A DNA stretch of 64,000 nucleotides from Chitinophagaceae bacterium. Its GTDB lineage: Bacteria > Bacteroidota > Bacteroidia > Chitinophagales > Chitinophagaceae. The notes under the pieces are model-generated. The model made no database searches and was not told the origin of the DNA. It saw only the letters and a program-made list of their open reading frames with translations. Below are positions 34,982 to 42,859 of this stretch, piece by piece. Numbering within the stretch: the first letter of the stretch is position 1; each line of letters starts with the position of its first letter. The translations under genes were made by a program, and so were the position numbers. Where the stretch lies: NCBI GenBank assembly GCA_019752045.1, contig JAIEMP010000003.1, forward strand, positions 434,001 to 498,000, read 5' to 3'.

Positions 34982-36499
34982 TTACTTTACAAGTCCAATC
35001 TTTTGCATCAGCATTTCTGTTCCCGGATTAATGAGATCGGTAAACCAGAAAGGCACCAGTCCCATCAACAATATTCCAACCAGTAGCAGTACTGCTGCTG
35101 TTTTTTCATTCCACCCTGCATCGGCCCCTCCTCCAACTCCTCCCCAAAGGAGAGGAGAGCTTGTCTCCGGAATTTTAAGTGGTCCGTTAATAACAGAACC
35201 CACAGCTCTTAAAATATATACTGCTGTTACAACAATGGAAGCACAGGCAACAATTGTTGCTGTATGATAAAACGCACCGGCTCTTTGCCAGCTGCCCATG
35301 AACACCGTCATCTCCGCAACAAATCCACTCAAGCCCGGCAAGCCGAGTGAACACAAACCTGCAATCACAAACACCGAAGAAATAAACGGCATCACTTTTA
35401 ATAAGCCGCCCAGTTGTGCAACCTGTCTGGTATGTGTACGTTCATAGATCATACCAATCACAGCAAAGAAAAGGGCCGTCATTAAACCATGACTCACCAT
35501 TTGCAACACCGCACCGTTGATGGATGTTTTAGTTAACATACCAATCCCAAGCAATACAAAACCGCAATGACTTACTGATGAGTAAGCGTTGATGTATTTC
35601 AGATCGGTCTGCATCATGGTGGCAAATGCGCCGTATAAAATAGCAATGCAGGATAAGATGATGATGATGGTTGAATAATGTTCAGCAGCATCAGGCATTA
35701 AATAAGTAGCAACACGTAAACAACCATAACCTCCGAGTTTCATGGATATGCCGGCGAGGAACATAGAAGCTGCTGTTGGTGCACTTGAGTGACCATCGGG
35801 CACCCATGTATGAAATGGAAACAATGCGGTGAAAATGCCAAAGCCAATAAAAGCAAACGGGAAGAATAAATTTTGAAGTGCAGGTGAAATATTCTGTTTA
35901 GAAATTTCAACCAGATCAAATGAATGCATTCCGTTGATACTTGTATTAAAATATAATCCTGATAATCCTACAAACACCAACGCTGAACCGGCCATCAGCA
36001 TCAATGCGAGTTTTAATGCGCTGTATTCTTTCTTGCCGCTTCCCCAGATACCGATCAATAAAAATTTTGGTATCACTGCTACTTCAAGGAAGAAGAACAT
36101 GGTGAACAGATCGAGTGATATAAAGAATCCATAAGCACCTAAACTTAAAAAGAGTAACAGAAAGAAAAATTCTTTGTGCAATTTTTCCTGTTTCCACGAA
36201 ACCAACACACCAGCCAATACTACAAAGGCAGTTAATAAGATCATGGCGAGGGATATGCCATCAACTCCTACATGATAACGGATATTCAGCGCATTGTACC
36301 AGGTGTAATTCTGTTCAAATAAAAATGCAGAGCTGCTGCCAACTCTTTCCTGTAAAAATTGATAAACCAGAAAAAGGCTTAAGCCGAGTTGAGCAACTGC
36401 AGATACCAGCGCAACTGTACGAACCTGTTTCAGTCCTTTTACAATTAATAAGAGGAGTGAAAATGCAAGGGGCAATATGAGCAGTAACGTGAGGTTCAT
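34982..36499 (-). CDS. nuoM: NADH-quinone oxidoreductase subunit M
   Basis: This antiporter-like subunit of complex I has 505 residues and about 14 helices. Key features are LFFFLEVAVIPKFLLIG (conserved Glu), ALFPFHTWVPDGHSSAPTAASMFLAGISMKLGGYG (conserved Lys), KYINAYSSVSHCGFVLLG and LGLPGLSGFVAEMTVFMG. Residues about 445-461 (ETSSPLLWGGVGGGADAG) are encoded by a CTCC...GGAG palindromic repeat (35118-35165) that replaces or extends a loop between the last two helices. It follows the transposase insertion and nuoL. Confidence 0.94.
   Translation of the reverse strand: MNLTLLLILPLAFSLLLLIVKGLKQVRTVALVSAVAQLGLSLFLVYQFLQERVGSSSAFLFEQNYTWYNALNIRYHVGVDGISLAMILLTAFVVLAGVLVSWKQEKLHKEFFFLLLFLSLGAYGFFISLDLFTMFFFLEVAVIPKFLLIGIWGSGKKEYSALKLALMLMAGSALVFVGLSGLYFNTSINGMHSFDLVEISKQNISPALQNLFFPFAFIGFGIFTALFPFHTWVPDGHSSAPTAASMFLAGISMKLGGYGCLRVATYLMPDAAEHYSTIIIILSCIAILYGAFATMMQTDLKYINAYSSVSHCGFVLLGIGMLTKTSINGAVLQMVSHGLMTALFFAVIGMIYERTHTRQVAQLGGLLKVMPFISSVFVIAGLCSLGLPGLSGFVAEMTVFMGSWQRAGAFYHTATIVACASIVVTAVYILRAVGSVINGPLKIPETSSPLLWGGVGGGADAGWNEKTAAVLLLVGILLMGLVPFWFTDLINPGTEMLMQKIGLVK
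35118..35165. repeat. CTCCCCAAAGGAG-type repeat inside nuoM
   Basis: GGCCCCTCCTCCAACTCCTC followed by CCAAAGGAGAGGAG is a member of the family found after stop codons in the nuo operon. Here it is read in frame as SSPLLWGGVGGGA. Confidence 0.7.
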
Positions 36500-36520
36500 T
36501 TTCTGTTATTCATTTTAGTG

Positions 36521-36635
36521 AAGTGCCATCGGCACGCCATGTTAGTAGCCCCAAATGGTAAAGGAGTTGTTGAGCTCCGTAGGAGCGATATGTTGAATTT
36601 GTTAATCATAGAATTCGAATAGATATTTTGGGTTG
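36521..36635. repeat. Left copy of the transposase-flanking repeat
   Basis: It contains the palindromes GTGCC-ATC-GGCAC (36523-36534) and GAGCTCCGTAGGAGC (36572-36586) and runs into the 3' end of the transposase gene. The same order recurs at 37269-37379. Confidence 0.75.
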
Positions 36636-37063
36636 TAATCAATTTCAAATTTTTCCAGAAATTCAAGATATTCCTGCTGGAAGGTTTTTCTTTTATGATG
36701 TTCAGGTTGATTCATAATATAGTTTACAACAGTGGGCGCCTGCGATTTTGAATAACTGAAAGCTCCAAACCCTTCTTGCCAGCTAAATGAGTCCGCAACA
36801 AATTTTTTGTCTTTGAGAAATGAAGAAGAATTTGATTTAATATCTCTTGTTAAGTCTGATATAGACAAATCGGGCTTCATACTCACAAACAAATGGGAAT
36901 GATCGGGCATGCTATGGATTGCATATAATTTTTGCTTCTTATTGTTTACAATACCTGTCATATACATTTGTAATTCCTCTCTGAATGTTTCTTTAATAAA
37001 ATGCTCCCTGCCTTTTACAGCAAACACAATTTGAATGTAGATCTGTGTATATGTGTTTGGCAT
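36602..37063 (-). mobile_element. REP-associated tyrosine transposase (RAYT, IS200/IS605-like)
   Basis: This 153-residue single-domain Y1 transposase has the HUH motif in SMPDHSHLFV (His55, His57) and the catalytic Tyr104 in AFSYSKSQ. RAYTs are chromosomal relatives of IS200/IS605 enzymes that act on short palindromes rather than mobilising themselves freely. Here palindromes of the CTCCGTAGGAG and GCC-ATC-GGC types lie on both sides (36521-36600 and 37070-37350). The gene sits between nuoL and nuoM on the operon strand. A truncated copy of its last ten codons is found at 37346-37379, pointing to a former tandem copy. Confidence 0.9.
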
Positions 37064-37268
37064 TTCGGTTGATTTACATTTCGCTCCTACGGAGCTTGGT
37101 CTATTATTACGTTTTTATGTTCTACTAATATAACGCCCTTCCAGGGCTAAATTTCATTTGTGTTTTTCTACAGATGCTATGACATAGCGCCAAGGGCAGG
37201 CTATACAAGCAGGTCCATCCTTAAGGGTTTCATTTCACTGATGCTTTTCTGCCACTGCATGATTTCTA
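37064..37268. repeat. REP-like palindromes upstream of the transposase gene
   Basis: GCTCCTACGGAGC at 37084-37096 (inverse of the CTCCGTAGGAG unit), GCCCTTCCAGGGC at 37135-37147 and GCTATGACATAGC at 37176-37188 follow in series. Each is a short near-perfect palindrome, as expected for substrates of a RAYT. Confidence 0.7.
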
Positions 37269-37379
37269 AAGTGCCATCGGCACGCCATGTCAATAGGTTT
37301 GAATGTGTGTTTGTTGAGCTCCGTAGGAGCGATATGTTGAATTTGTCAATCATAAAATTCGAATAGATATTTTGGGTTG
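37269..37379 (-). pseudogene. Truncated second copy of the transposase 3' end with its palindromes
   Basis: Read on the minus strand it gives NPKYLFEFYD-stop, identical to the end of the intact transposase, followed by the CTCCGTAGGAG and GCCATCGGC palindromes in the same order as at 36521-36635. It ends 17 bases after the nuoL stop codon. It marks an earlier insertion or a tandem duplication followed by deletion. Confidence 0.75.
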
Positions 37380-37396
37380 CGTCCTTACAGGACTTT

Positions 37397-39373
37397 TTAT
37401 TGTTTCCATAAGTAAATAAAGACAATGACTAATGTTGCAACACCTCCAAAAAAGTAAAGGGCATAGTTTTGAACTTTACCTGATTGTACACCTTTAATGA
37501 GACTGGAGATAGTTGCTGTTGTTGCTGCAATACCATTCATCAACCCATCAACAATATTCCGATCGATCCATGCAGCTGGACGGCCAATAAAATTGAAGAT
37601 GATTTTTTTAGTGATGAACAGATAGATTTCATCAATATAAAATTTCTTATAAGCTGCTTTATAAAAGCCACCCAACATTCTGGAATATTTTTCAGGACAT
37701 TCATTCTCATAAAGGAATAAGTACATGGCAAGACCAATGCCCGCCAATCCAATTGCTACAGGTGCAATAGAAAAACTTAAATGAAAATGCGATTCGAGTG
37801 CTTTGCCATCTGCAGAAACAAATTCGCCAAATGGAATAAAACCGACTCCGATTGTACATACAGCCAAAATAATCAATGGAAGTTTCATAGAGGATGTTCC
37901 TTCGCCATGCACCTCACCTCCCCGAACTTCGTTCCCATCCTTCGCTTTGCTTGAATGCTCCAAAGGAGAGGAGGCTTTATTCCAGAAGATAGAAAAATAC
38001 AAACGGAACATATAAAAAGCAGTTAGTCCGGATGTGAGCAATGCAATCACATACACAATCATACTTGAATTGTATGCGGCCAGCAGAATTTCTTCCTTGC
38101 TGAAGAAGCCGGCAAAAGGCGGTACACCTGCAATAGCAAGACAAGCAATTAAAAAGCTGATATGTGTAATGGGCATGTACTTGCGCAAGCCACCCATATC
38201 TTTCATCTCGTTGCTATGCACCAAATGAATCACTGCTCCTGCGCCAAGAAATAATAATGACTTAAAGAATGCATGCGTGAACAAATGAAACATAGAAGCA
38301 GTATAACCCAGTCCCTGTTCTCCGCCATTACCGCTTACACCTAATGCAAACATCATGTAGCCGATCTGGCTCATGGTAGAGTAGGCGAGCACACGTTTAA
38401 TATCCGTTTGTGTACAGGCGATCACTGCTGCAAATAGTGCGGAGACCAAACCAACAATTGTAATAATGGATAATGCTTCTTCATTAATGGCGAACAAGGG
38501 GAATAATCTTGCAACCAAATAAACGCCGGCCACCACCATTGTTGCAGCATGAATCAATGCAGAAACAGGCGTTGGGCCTTCCATTGCATCGGGTAACCAG
38601 ATATGTAATGGAAACATGGCACTCTTACCTGCACCACCCATAAACACCAGGGTTAATCCCCATGTGATGGCCGATACTCCAATGAATGATGCAGAAGTAA
38701 TGGCAACAAACTGTGATGATTGCTGTGAAGTTAAATTTTGTATGATGGTATTAAAGTCTAAGCTTTCGCCATAAAATGCCAATACTAAAATGCCGATGAG
38801 AAAACCAAGATCAGCAAAGCGTGTAACAATGAATGCTTTTTTTGATGCAGCAACTGCTGAGGGTTTTTGGAAATAATAGCCAATGAGTAAATAAGAGGAG
38901 GCACCTACCAATTCCCAGAACATGTAGATCTGGAAAAGATTGGACGATACCACCAATCCCAACATTGAAAACGTAAACAAGCCAAGGAATGCATAGTAGG
39001 TTGCAAAACGTTCTTCGCCTTTCATATAACCTAAGCTGAAGATGTGCACCATTAACGAAACAAATGTTACTACCACCAACATCATCACCGAAATGGGATC
39101 GAGAATAATTCCCATGTCAATTGATACATTCTCAGAAAATGACAACCATGTAAATTTAAATGCCGTGATGGTTTGATACGTGTCTGCAACCTTCCCATCA
39201 ACAAAGAAATATTGATAAGCTGTGTAAATAGAAAGCACAGTTGAAATCAACAGTAAGCCGGTTCCGATCATGCCTGCTGATTGATTCATGTATTTCCTGC
39301 CAAACAACCCCAGCAACACAAATGCTGCAAGCGGCAGTAGGGGAATCAATGCGATGTATGATGAGTAATTCAT
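37397..39373 (-). CDS. nuoL: NADH-quinone oxidoreductase subunit L
   Basis: This largest antiporter-like subunit of complex I has 658 residues, about 16 helices and the long C-terminal lateral helix region. Marks include FWELVGASSYLLIGYYF, GGAGKSAMFPLHIWLPDAMEGPTPVSALIHAATMVVAGVYL, KRVLAYSTMSQIGYM and GVPPFAGFFSKEEIL. Residues about 465-490 (KASSPLEHSSKAKDGNEVRGGEVHGEG) form a polar loop encoded by a repeat of the CTCC...GGAG family (37905-37980). The codons GAG...GAGG match the family core. Confidence 0.94.
   Translation of the reverse strand: MNYSSYIALIPLLPLAAFVLLGLFGRKYMNQSAGMIGTGLLLISTVLSIYTAYQYFFVDGKVADTYQTITAFKFTWLSFSENVSIDMGIILDPISVMMLVVVTFVSLMVHIFSLGYMKGEERFATYYAFLGLFTFSMLGLVVSSNLFQIYMFWELVGASSYLLIGYYFQKPSAVAASKKAFIVTRFADLGFLIGILVLAFYGESLDFNTIIQNLTSQQSSQFVAITSASFIGVSAITWGLTLVFMGGAGKSAMFPLHIWLPDAMEGPTPVSALIHAATMVVAGVYLVARLFPLFAINEEALSIITIVGLVSALFAAVIACTQTDIKRVLAYSTMSQIGYMMFALGVSGNGGEQGLGYTASMFHLFTHAFFKSLLFLGAGAVIHLVHSNEMKDMGGLRKYMPITHISFLIACLAIAGVPPFAGFFSKEEILLAAYNSSMIVYVIALLTSGLTAFYMFRLYFSIFWNKASSPLEHSSKAKDGNEVRGGEVHGEGTSSMKLPLIILAVCTIGVGFIPFGEFVSADGKALESHFHLSFSIAPVAIGLAGIGLAMYLFLYENECPEKYSRMLGGFYKAAYKKFYIDEIYLFITKKIIFNFIGRPAAWIDRNIVDGLMNGIAATTATISSLIKGVQSGKVQNYALYFFGGVATLVIVFIYLWKQ
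37905..37980. repeat. Repeat of the nuo spacer family inside nuoL
   Basis: GCACCTCACCTCCCCGAAC at the left and TCCAAAGGAGAGGAGGCTTT at the right resemble the start-proximal and stop-proximal spacer hairpins. Read in frame they give a Glu/Lys/Gly-rich loop. Confidence 0.55.
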
Positions 39374-39681
39374 ATAAAGGCCTCACCCTCGTTCCCTCTC
39401 CGGTAGAGAGGGAGGCCGGGCTTTTATTTTTTAATTGAACAATAGTTTTTACACATTTAGGCCTCACCCTCGTTCCCTCTCCAACAGAGAGGGAGGCCAA
39501 GCTTTATCAATCAATTTATCTATAGCAATTAAGCCTGTCCGAACGTTGTTCATCCGGGCGGACATTTCATCTTTTTTGTGTTTTGTCAACAAATAGCTTG
39601 TTATTAATCATTCTCTTCATCAAGTTGGCCCTGTGCCTTGCTATCCTCTCCGCCGTGGCGGAGGAGTTAGAGGGGGCCGTC
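39374..39681. repeat. nuoK-nuoL spacer: composite of four repeat hairpins
   Basis: The 308-base spacer holds no gene. In plus-strand order it has two copies of the GGCCTCACCCTCGTTCCCTC hairpin (39379-39417 and 39460-39498), a GTCCG/CGGAC hairpin (39535-39570) and the stop-proximal unit with CTCCGCC-GT-GGCGGAG, then GTTAGAGGGGGCC (39621-39678). On the sense (minus) strand, order is stop codon, GGCCCCCTCTAAC hairpin, AT-rich linker, GAGGGTGAGGC hairpin, start codon. Confidence 0.8.
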
Positions 39682-39990
39682 TTAATATTTCATTTCCGTT
39701 GCATCTTCTACATCAATGGATTTATGACTGCGGTAGAGATTGATGATAATCGCAATCGCTACGGCTGCTTCTGCAGCTGCAATCGTAATAATAAAGATGG
39801 TAAAGAAGATGCCGTCTAATTTCTCAGGATATAAATATTTATTGAACGTTACAAAGTTGATGTTAACGCTGTTCAGCATCAGTTCGATGGACATAAGCAT
39901 GGTGATCATGTTACGACGTGTAAACAATCCGTACATGCCGATAAAAAATAAGGCTGTGCTTACAAACAAAATATGAGAAATAGGAATCAT
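39682..39990 (-). CDS. nuoK: NADH-quinone oxidoreductase subunit K
   Basis: This 102-residue complex I subunit has three helices. The conserved Glu in helix 2 is in MSIELMLNSVNINF and that in helix 3 in IITIAAAEAAVAIAIIINLYR. It lies between nuoJ and nuoL on the minus strand. Its stop codon is followed by the repeat composite of the nuoK-nuoL spacer. Length is normal. Confidence 0.94.
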   Translation of the reverse strand: MIPISHILFVSTALFFIGMYGLFTRRNMITMLMSIELMLNSVNINFVTFNKYLYPEKLDGIFFTIFIITIAAAEAAVAIAIIINLYRSHKSIDVEDATEMKY

Positions 39991-40130
39991 AAAGCTTCCT
40001 CCAAACTTTCCCTCTTGGGGAATTCGTTTTGTGTTCGTTTCAAAATAAAGTTGTATCCTGTCATTATTATAAGCTTTAAATACTGTTCAATTTATTTATA
40101 AAAGTCAAATAAGTTGGCCTTGTGTTCTGG
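39991..40130. repeat. nuoJ-nuoK spacer
   Basis: This 140-base spacer contains CTTCCTCCAAAC...CCCTCTTGGGG near the nuoK start and TAAGTTGGCCTTGTG at 40110, the AT-side arm of the stop-proximal repeat. The GC-rich core of that repeat lies inside the nuoJ 3' end (see 40131-40206). Confidence 0.6.
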
Positions 40131-40206
40131 CTAAGTCTCCTCCTTTGGGGGAGATTTAGAGGGGGCTTCTTTATCCCCTCCTTTGGAGGGGCTTGGGGAG
40201 GCCGCA
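40131..40206. repeat. Two repeat units forming the nuoJ 3' end
   Basis: CTCCTCCTTTGGGGGAG followed by ATTTAGAGGGGGC (40137-40166), and CCCCTCCTTTGGAGGGGCTTGGGGAGGCC (40174-40202), lie head to tail. The nuoJ stop codon TAG at 40131-40133 is inside the first unit. Confidence 0.75.
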
Positions 40207-40691
40207 ATTACAATACAACCGATCATAGCAGCGAGCAATAAAATACTCACTACTTCAAACGGAAGAGAAAAGCCGCCCTGCTCTGTATTGAGCATGGCAT
40301 TGCCTATTCTTGCAACACTATTATCAAATACTACTGACTTTGGTTTAAATCCATAGCGGTCAATAAGCATATAAGTGAATGCGAAACCAAATACAACTGC
40401 CAACGCACCTGCAATCATGCGCATCATTGGTGCTTTTTGCATTTCTTTTCCTGATTGCTGTGTAAGAAAGATGGAAAAAATAATGAGGACTACAATACCA
40501 CCCACATACACCACAATCTGAACAGCCGCAATAAATTCAACTTCCATCCAGAAGTATAATCCTGAAATACCAATGAGTGAGAACAACAACCAAATGGCAG
40601 AACGAAAGATCTTCCTGCTGGTAACAGACAGGATGCCCATGCCAAGAATAAAGGCAGAAAGAATGTAAAATATAATTTGTGATGCAGTCAT
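40131..40691 (-). CDS. nuoJ: NADH-quinone oxidoreductase subunit J
   Basis: This 186-residue complex I subunit has five helices, including the pi-bulge helix region IVVYVGGIVVLIIFSIFL. I chose the ATG at 40691 (MTASQIIFYIL); a longer frame upstream is read through a spacer hairpin and is not credible. The last 24 or so residues (ASPSPSKGGDKEAPSKSPPKEET) follow the final helix and are encoded entirely by two repeat units (40131-40206), so the native C-terminus has been extended or replaced by repeat-derived sequence. Confidence 0.92.
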   Translation of the reverse strand: MTASQIIFYILSAFILGMGILSVTSRKIFRSAIWLLFSLIGISGLYFWMEVEFIAAVQIVVYVGGIVVLIIFSIFLTQQSGKEMQKAPMMRMIAGALAVVFGFAFTYMLIDRYGFKPKSVVFDNSVARIGNAMLNTEQGGFSLPFEVVSILLLAAMIGCIVIAASPSPSKGGDKEAPSKSPPKEET

Positions 40692-40907
40692 GGCCTCATC
40701 CTCGGTCTCCCGAAGTTTCGGGAGAGGCCGAGCCGTTATTTTTAAATTAAACAATAGTAATTCAGCCTGTCCGAACGTTGTTCATCCGGGCGGGCATTTC
40801 ATCTTTTCTTTTCAATCAACAACTTCCTATTTCATCTACATCTTTCATAAGCTGGTCTTGTGCCTTGCTATTCTCCCCCCCCTCCGGGGGAGTTAGAGGG
40901 GGCTTTC
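40692..40907. repeat. nuoI-nuoJ spacer: three repeat hairpins
   Basis: GGCCTCATCCTCGGTCTCCC with GGGAGAGGCC (40692-40729) abuts the nuoJ ATG. A GTCCG/CGGGC unit lies at 40766-40800. The stop-proximal unit TAAGCTGG...CTCCGGGGGAGTTAGAGGGGGC (40848-40904) begins a few bases after the nuoI stop codon. Confidence 0.8.
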
Positions 40908-41393
40908 CTATTCAACACCCGCCCTGATCTTTGATCCATCATGATTCAATTTCTTTGTCAACTTGCTTCGGTCAAACACACTATGTTCAAATGTTTGATC
41001 CATTTTAATGGCGCCGGTTGGACAAGCTTCAATACACAGGTTGCAAAACGTACAGAGTTCAAGATGATACACAAATGTGTCAATGGCTTTTTTCTTCTTG
41101 CCTGTTTCTTCATCTACATCAAACTTGGTTACAATCTTGATTGTTGCATTGGGGCACGCCAGTTCGCAGGCTGTACAACCGGTGCAGGCATGTTCATTGT
41201 TTTCATCATGAATCATTACTACCTCGCCTCTGAAACGTTCAGGTAACTGCAGTGTATCCCTGTTATCAGGATACTGTTGAGTAATGATCTCTTTATGATG
41301 CGTAAAATAGTAGCCGGTACGACGCATACCTGTTGCCAGCGACTTTATCGCACCAAATACTTCTTTTATGTAGTTAACTAAAAACATAAGCAA
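40908..41393 (-). CDS. nuoI: NADH-quinone oxidoreductase subunit I
   Basis: This 161-residue peripheral-arm subunit carries clusters N6a and N6b, which pass electrons towards NuoB. Two CxxCxxCxxxCP motifs are complete: Cys70, Cys73, Cys76, Cys80 (CTGCTACELACP) and Cys114, Cys117, Cys120, Cys124 (CTFCNLCIEACP). It has a short basic N-terminal extension (GAIKSLATGMRRTGYYF). The start may be the ATG at 41393 or the one six bases inside. Confidence 0.94.
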   Translation of the reverse strand: MLMFLVNYIKEVFGAIKSLATGMRRTGYYFTHHKEIITQQYPDNRDTLQLPERFRGEVVMIHDENNEHACTGCTACELACPNATIKIVTKFDVDEETGKKKKAIDTFVYHLELCTFCNLCIEACPTGAIKMDQTFEHSVFDRSKLTKKLNHDGSKIRAGVE

Positions 41394-41575
41394 CCCACCC
41401 CTGCACCCCTCCCAAGAGGGGAAACCAGGCTTTATTTTTTTTGTTCAACAATTGTAAATAGACTTTTCATCTTTTTCATTCTATTCATCAAGTACACTAT
41501 TACTCAACATCTTTTCTAAGCTGGCCTTGAGCCTAGCTATTCTCCCCCTCCGGGGGAGTTAGAGGGGGCTTGCCT
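41394..41575. repeat. nuoH-nuoI spacer with two repeat hairpins
   Basis: CACCCCTCCCAAGAGGGG (41411-41428) lies near the nuoI start. TAAGCTGGCCTTGAGCCTAG, then CCCCCTCCGGGGGAG and TTAGAGGGGGC, lie at 41517-41569, next to the nuoH stop codon. The linker is AT-rich. Confidence 0.75.
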
Positions 41576-42652
41576 CTAAAAATGCCACCCCATAATTGCC
41601 ATCAAGGTTACCAGTAATAAATTAAATAAACTGATGGGTAATAAATATTTCCATTCGAGATTCAGTAACTGATCAATGCGGAGCCGTGGGAAGGTCCACC
41701 TGAACCACATGATCACAAAAATTAAAAAGAACGTCTTACCCATAAACCACACAATGCCCGGTATATAATCCATTACATGATTAAACTGTGTATTACTGCC
41801 AAAATGCAATGGCATCCATCCGCCTAAGAATAAGGTTGCACCAACTGCACATACAATAAAAATATTGACATACTCTGCAAGGAAAAACAATGCGAATTTC
41901 ATTCCGGAGTATTCTGTATGAAAGCCCGCCGTTAATTCACTCTCAGCTTCTGCAAGATCAAATGGTGCACGGTTGGTTTCGGCAGTGATGGCAATAATAA
42001 AAATTACAAATGCAATCAGCACCGGAATATGTCCTTTAAATAACCACCAGCCATTTTCCTGCGAAGCAACAATATCCGATATGCGCAAGCTTCCGGTTAA
42101 TACAACAATTGCAATGACGGAAAGACCTGCACTTAATTCATAGCTTACAATCTGTGCACCGCTGCGCATGGCACCTAATAATGAATATTTATTATTGCTT
42201 GCCCATCCGGCCATTAAAATACCAATCACACTTACAGAAGAAACAGCTGTAATAAATAATACACCAATATTTATATCCCATATCTGAAAACCTTTGGAGA
42301 AAGCCAATGGCGCAAGAATCACCATGGCAATGATCATGACAATAAACGGCGCAAGATTAAAAAGAAACTTATCTGCACCATCGGGAGTCATTCCTTCTTT
42401 TACGATCAGCTTTAGTGTATCGGCAACAGTTTGAAACATTCCTTTGGGCCCAACACGGTTAGGTCCTAAACGTACTTGCATATAAGCCGATACTTTCCGT
42501 TCCATCATGATCAGCACCAATCCAAGAATGGAGAATAAACCAATGGCTAAAAGTGCAATAAGTACACTTTCAATAAGGAATGTTGCAGTAGCACCAAACT
42601 GCTGGTACAACCACACATCAAGATCATCGGTTATGTTTTCTAAACTGGGCAT
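41576..42652 (-). CDS. nuoH: NADH-quinone oxidoreductase subunit H
   Basis: This 358-residue membrane subunit of eight helices forms the quinone chamber. Signatures are MMERKVSAYMQVRLGPNRVGPKG near residue 50, EGMTPDGADK, AETNRAPFDLAEAESELTAGFHTEYSGM and RWTFPRLRIDQLLNLEWKYLLP. It lies directly after nuoD in the operon; the genes that normally separate them (nuoE, nuoF, nuoG) are absent. Confidence 0.95.
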   Translation of the reverse strand: MPSLENITDDLDVWLYQQFGATATFLIESVLIALLAIGLFSILGLVLIMMERKVSAYMQVRLGPNRVGPKGMFQTVADTLKLIVKEGMTPDGADKFLFNLAPFIVMIIAMVILAPLAFSKGFQIWDINIGVLFITAVSSVSVIGILMAGWASNNKYSLLGAMRSGAQIVSYELSAGLSVIAIVVLTGSLRISDIVASQENGWWLFKGHIPVLIAFVIFIIAITAETNRAPFDLAEAESELTAGFHTEYSGMKFALFFLAEYVNIFIVCAVGATLFLGGWMPLHFGSNTQFNHVMDYIPGIVWFMGKTFFLIFVIMWFRWTFPRLRIDQLLNLEWKYLLPISLFNLLLVTLMAIMGWHF

Positions 42653-42859
42653 TTGTTAACCTTACCCTTAGTCCCTCTCCAATAGAGAAGGATGCCGGGT
42701 TTTCATTTTATGATTTATACTTTATGATTCTTCTTTTCAAAAATCATCATTTATCATCCATCAAATACAGCTTAGATAAGCTGGCATTGTGCCTTGATAT
42801 CCCTCCCCCCCCCGTCCGAACGGCTTGGCCGGGCGGGCTTTGGGGGAGATGTAGGGGGC
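42653..42859. repeat. nuoD-nuoH spacer, where nuoEFG would be expected
   Basis: The spacer is 207 bases and has no coding remnant of nuoE, nuoF or nuoG that I can see. It contains the start-proximal type (CCTTACCCTTAGTCCCTCTCC...GAGAAGGATGCC, 42660-42698) and a double stop-proximal unit (42773-42860) in which a GTCCGAACGGCTTGGCCGGGC piece is nested within the CTCCCC...GGGGGAG hairpin. Confidence 0.75.

Noticed and set aside
40692-40754. N-terminal extension of NuoJ starting at 40754
   Set aside because: The extra 21 residues are read through the start-proximal spacer hairpin; ATG at 40691 matches the family start.
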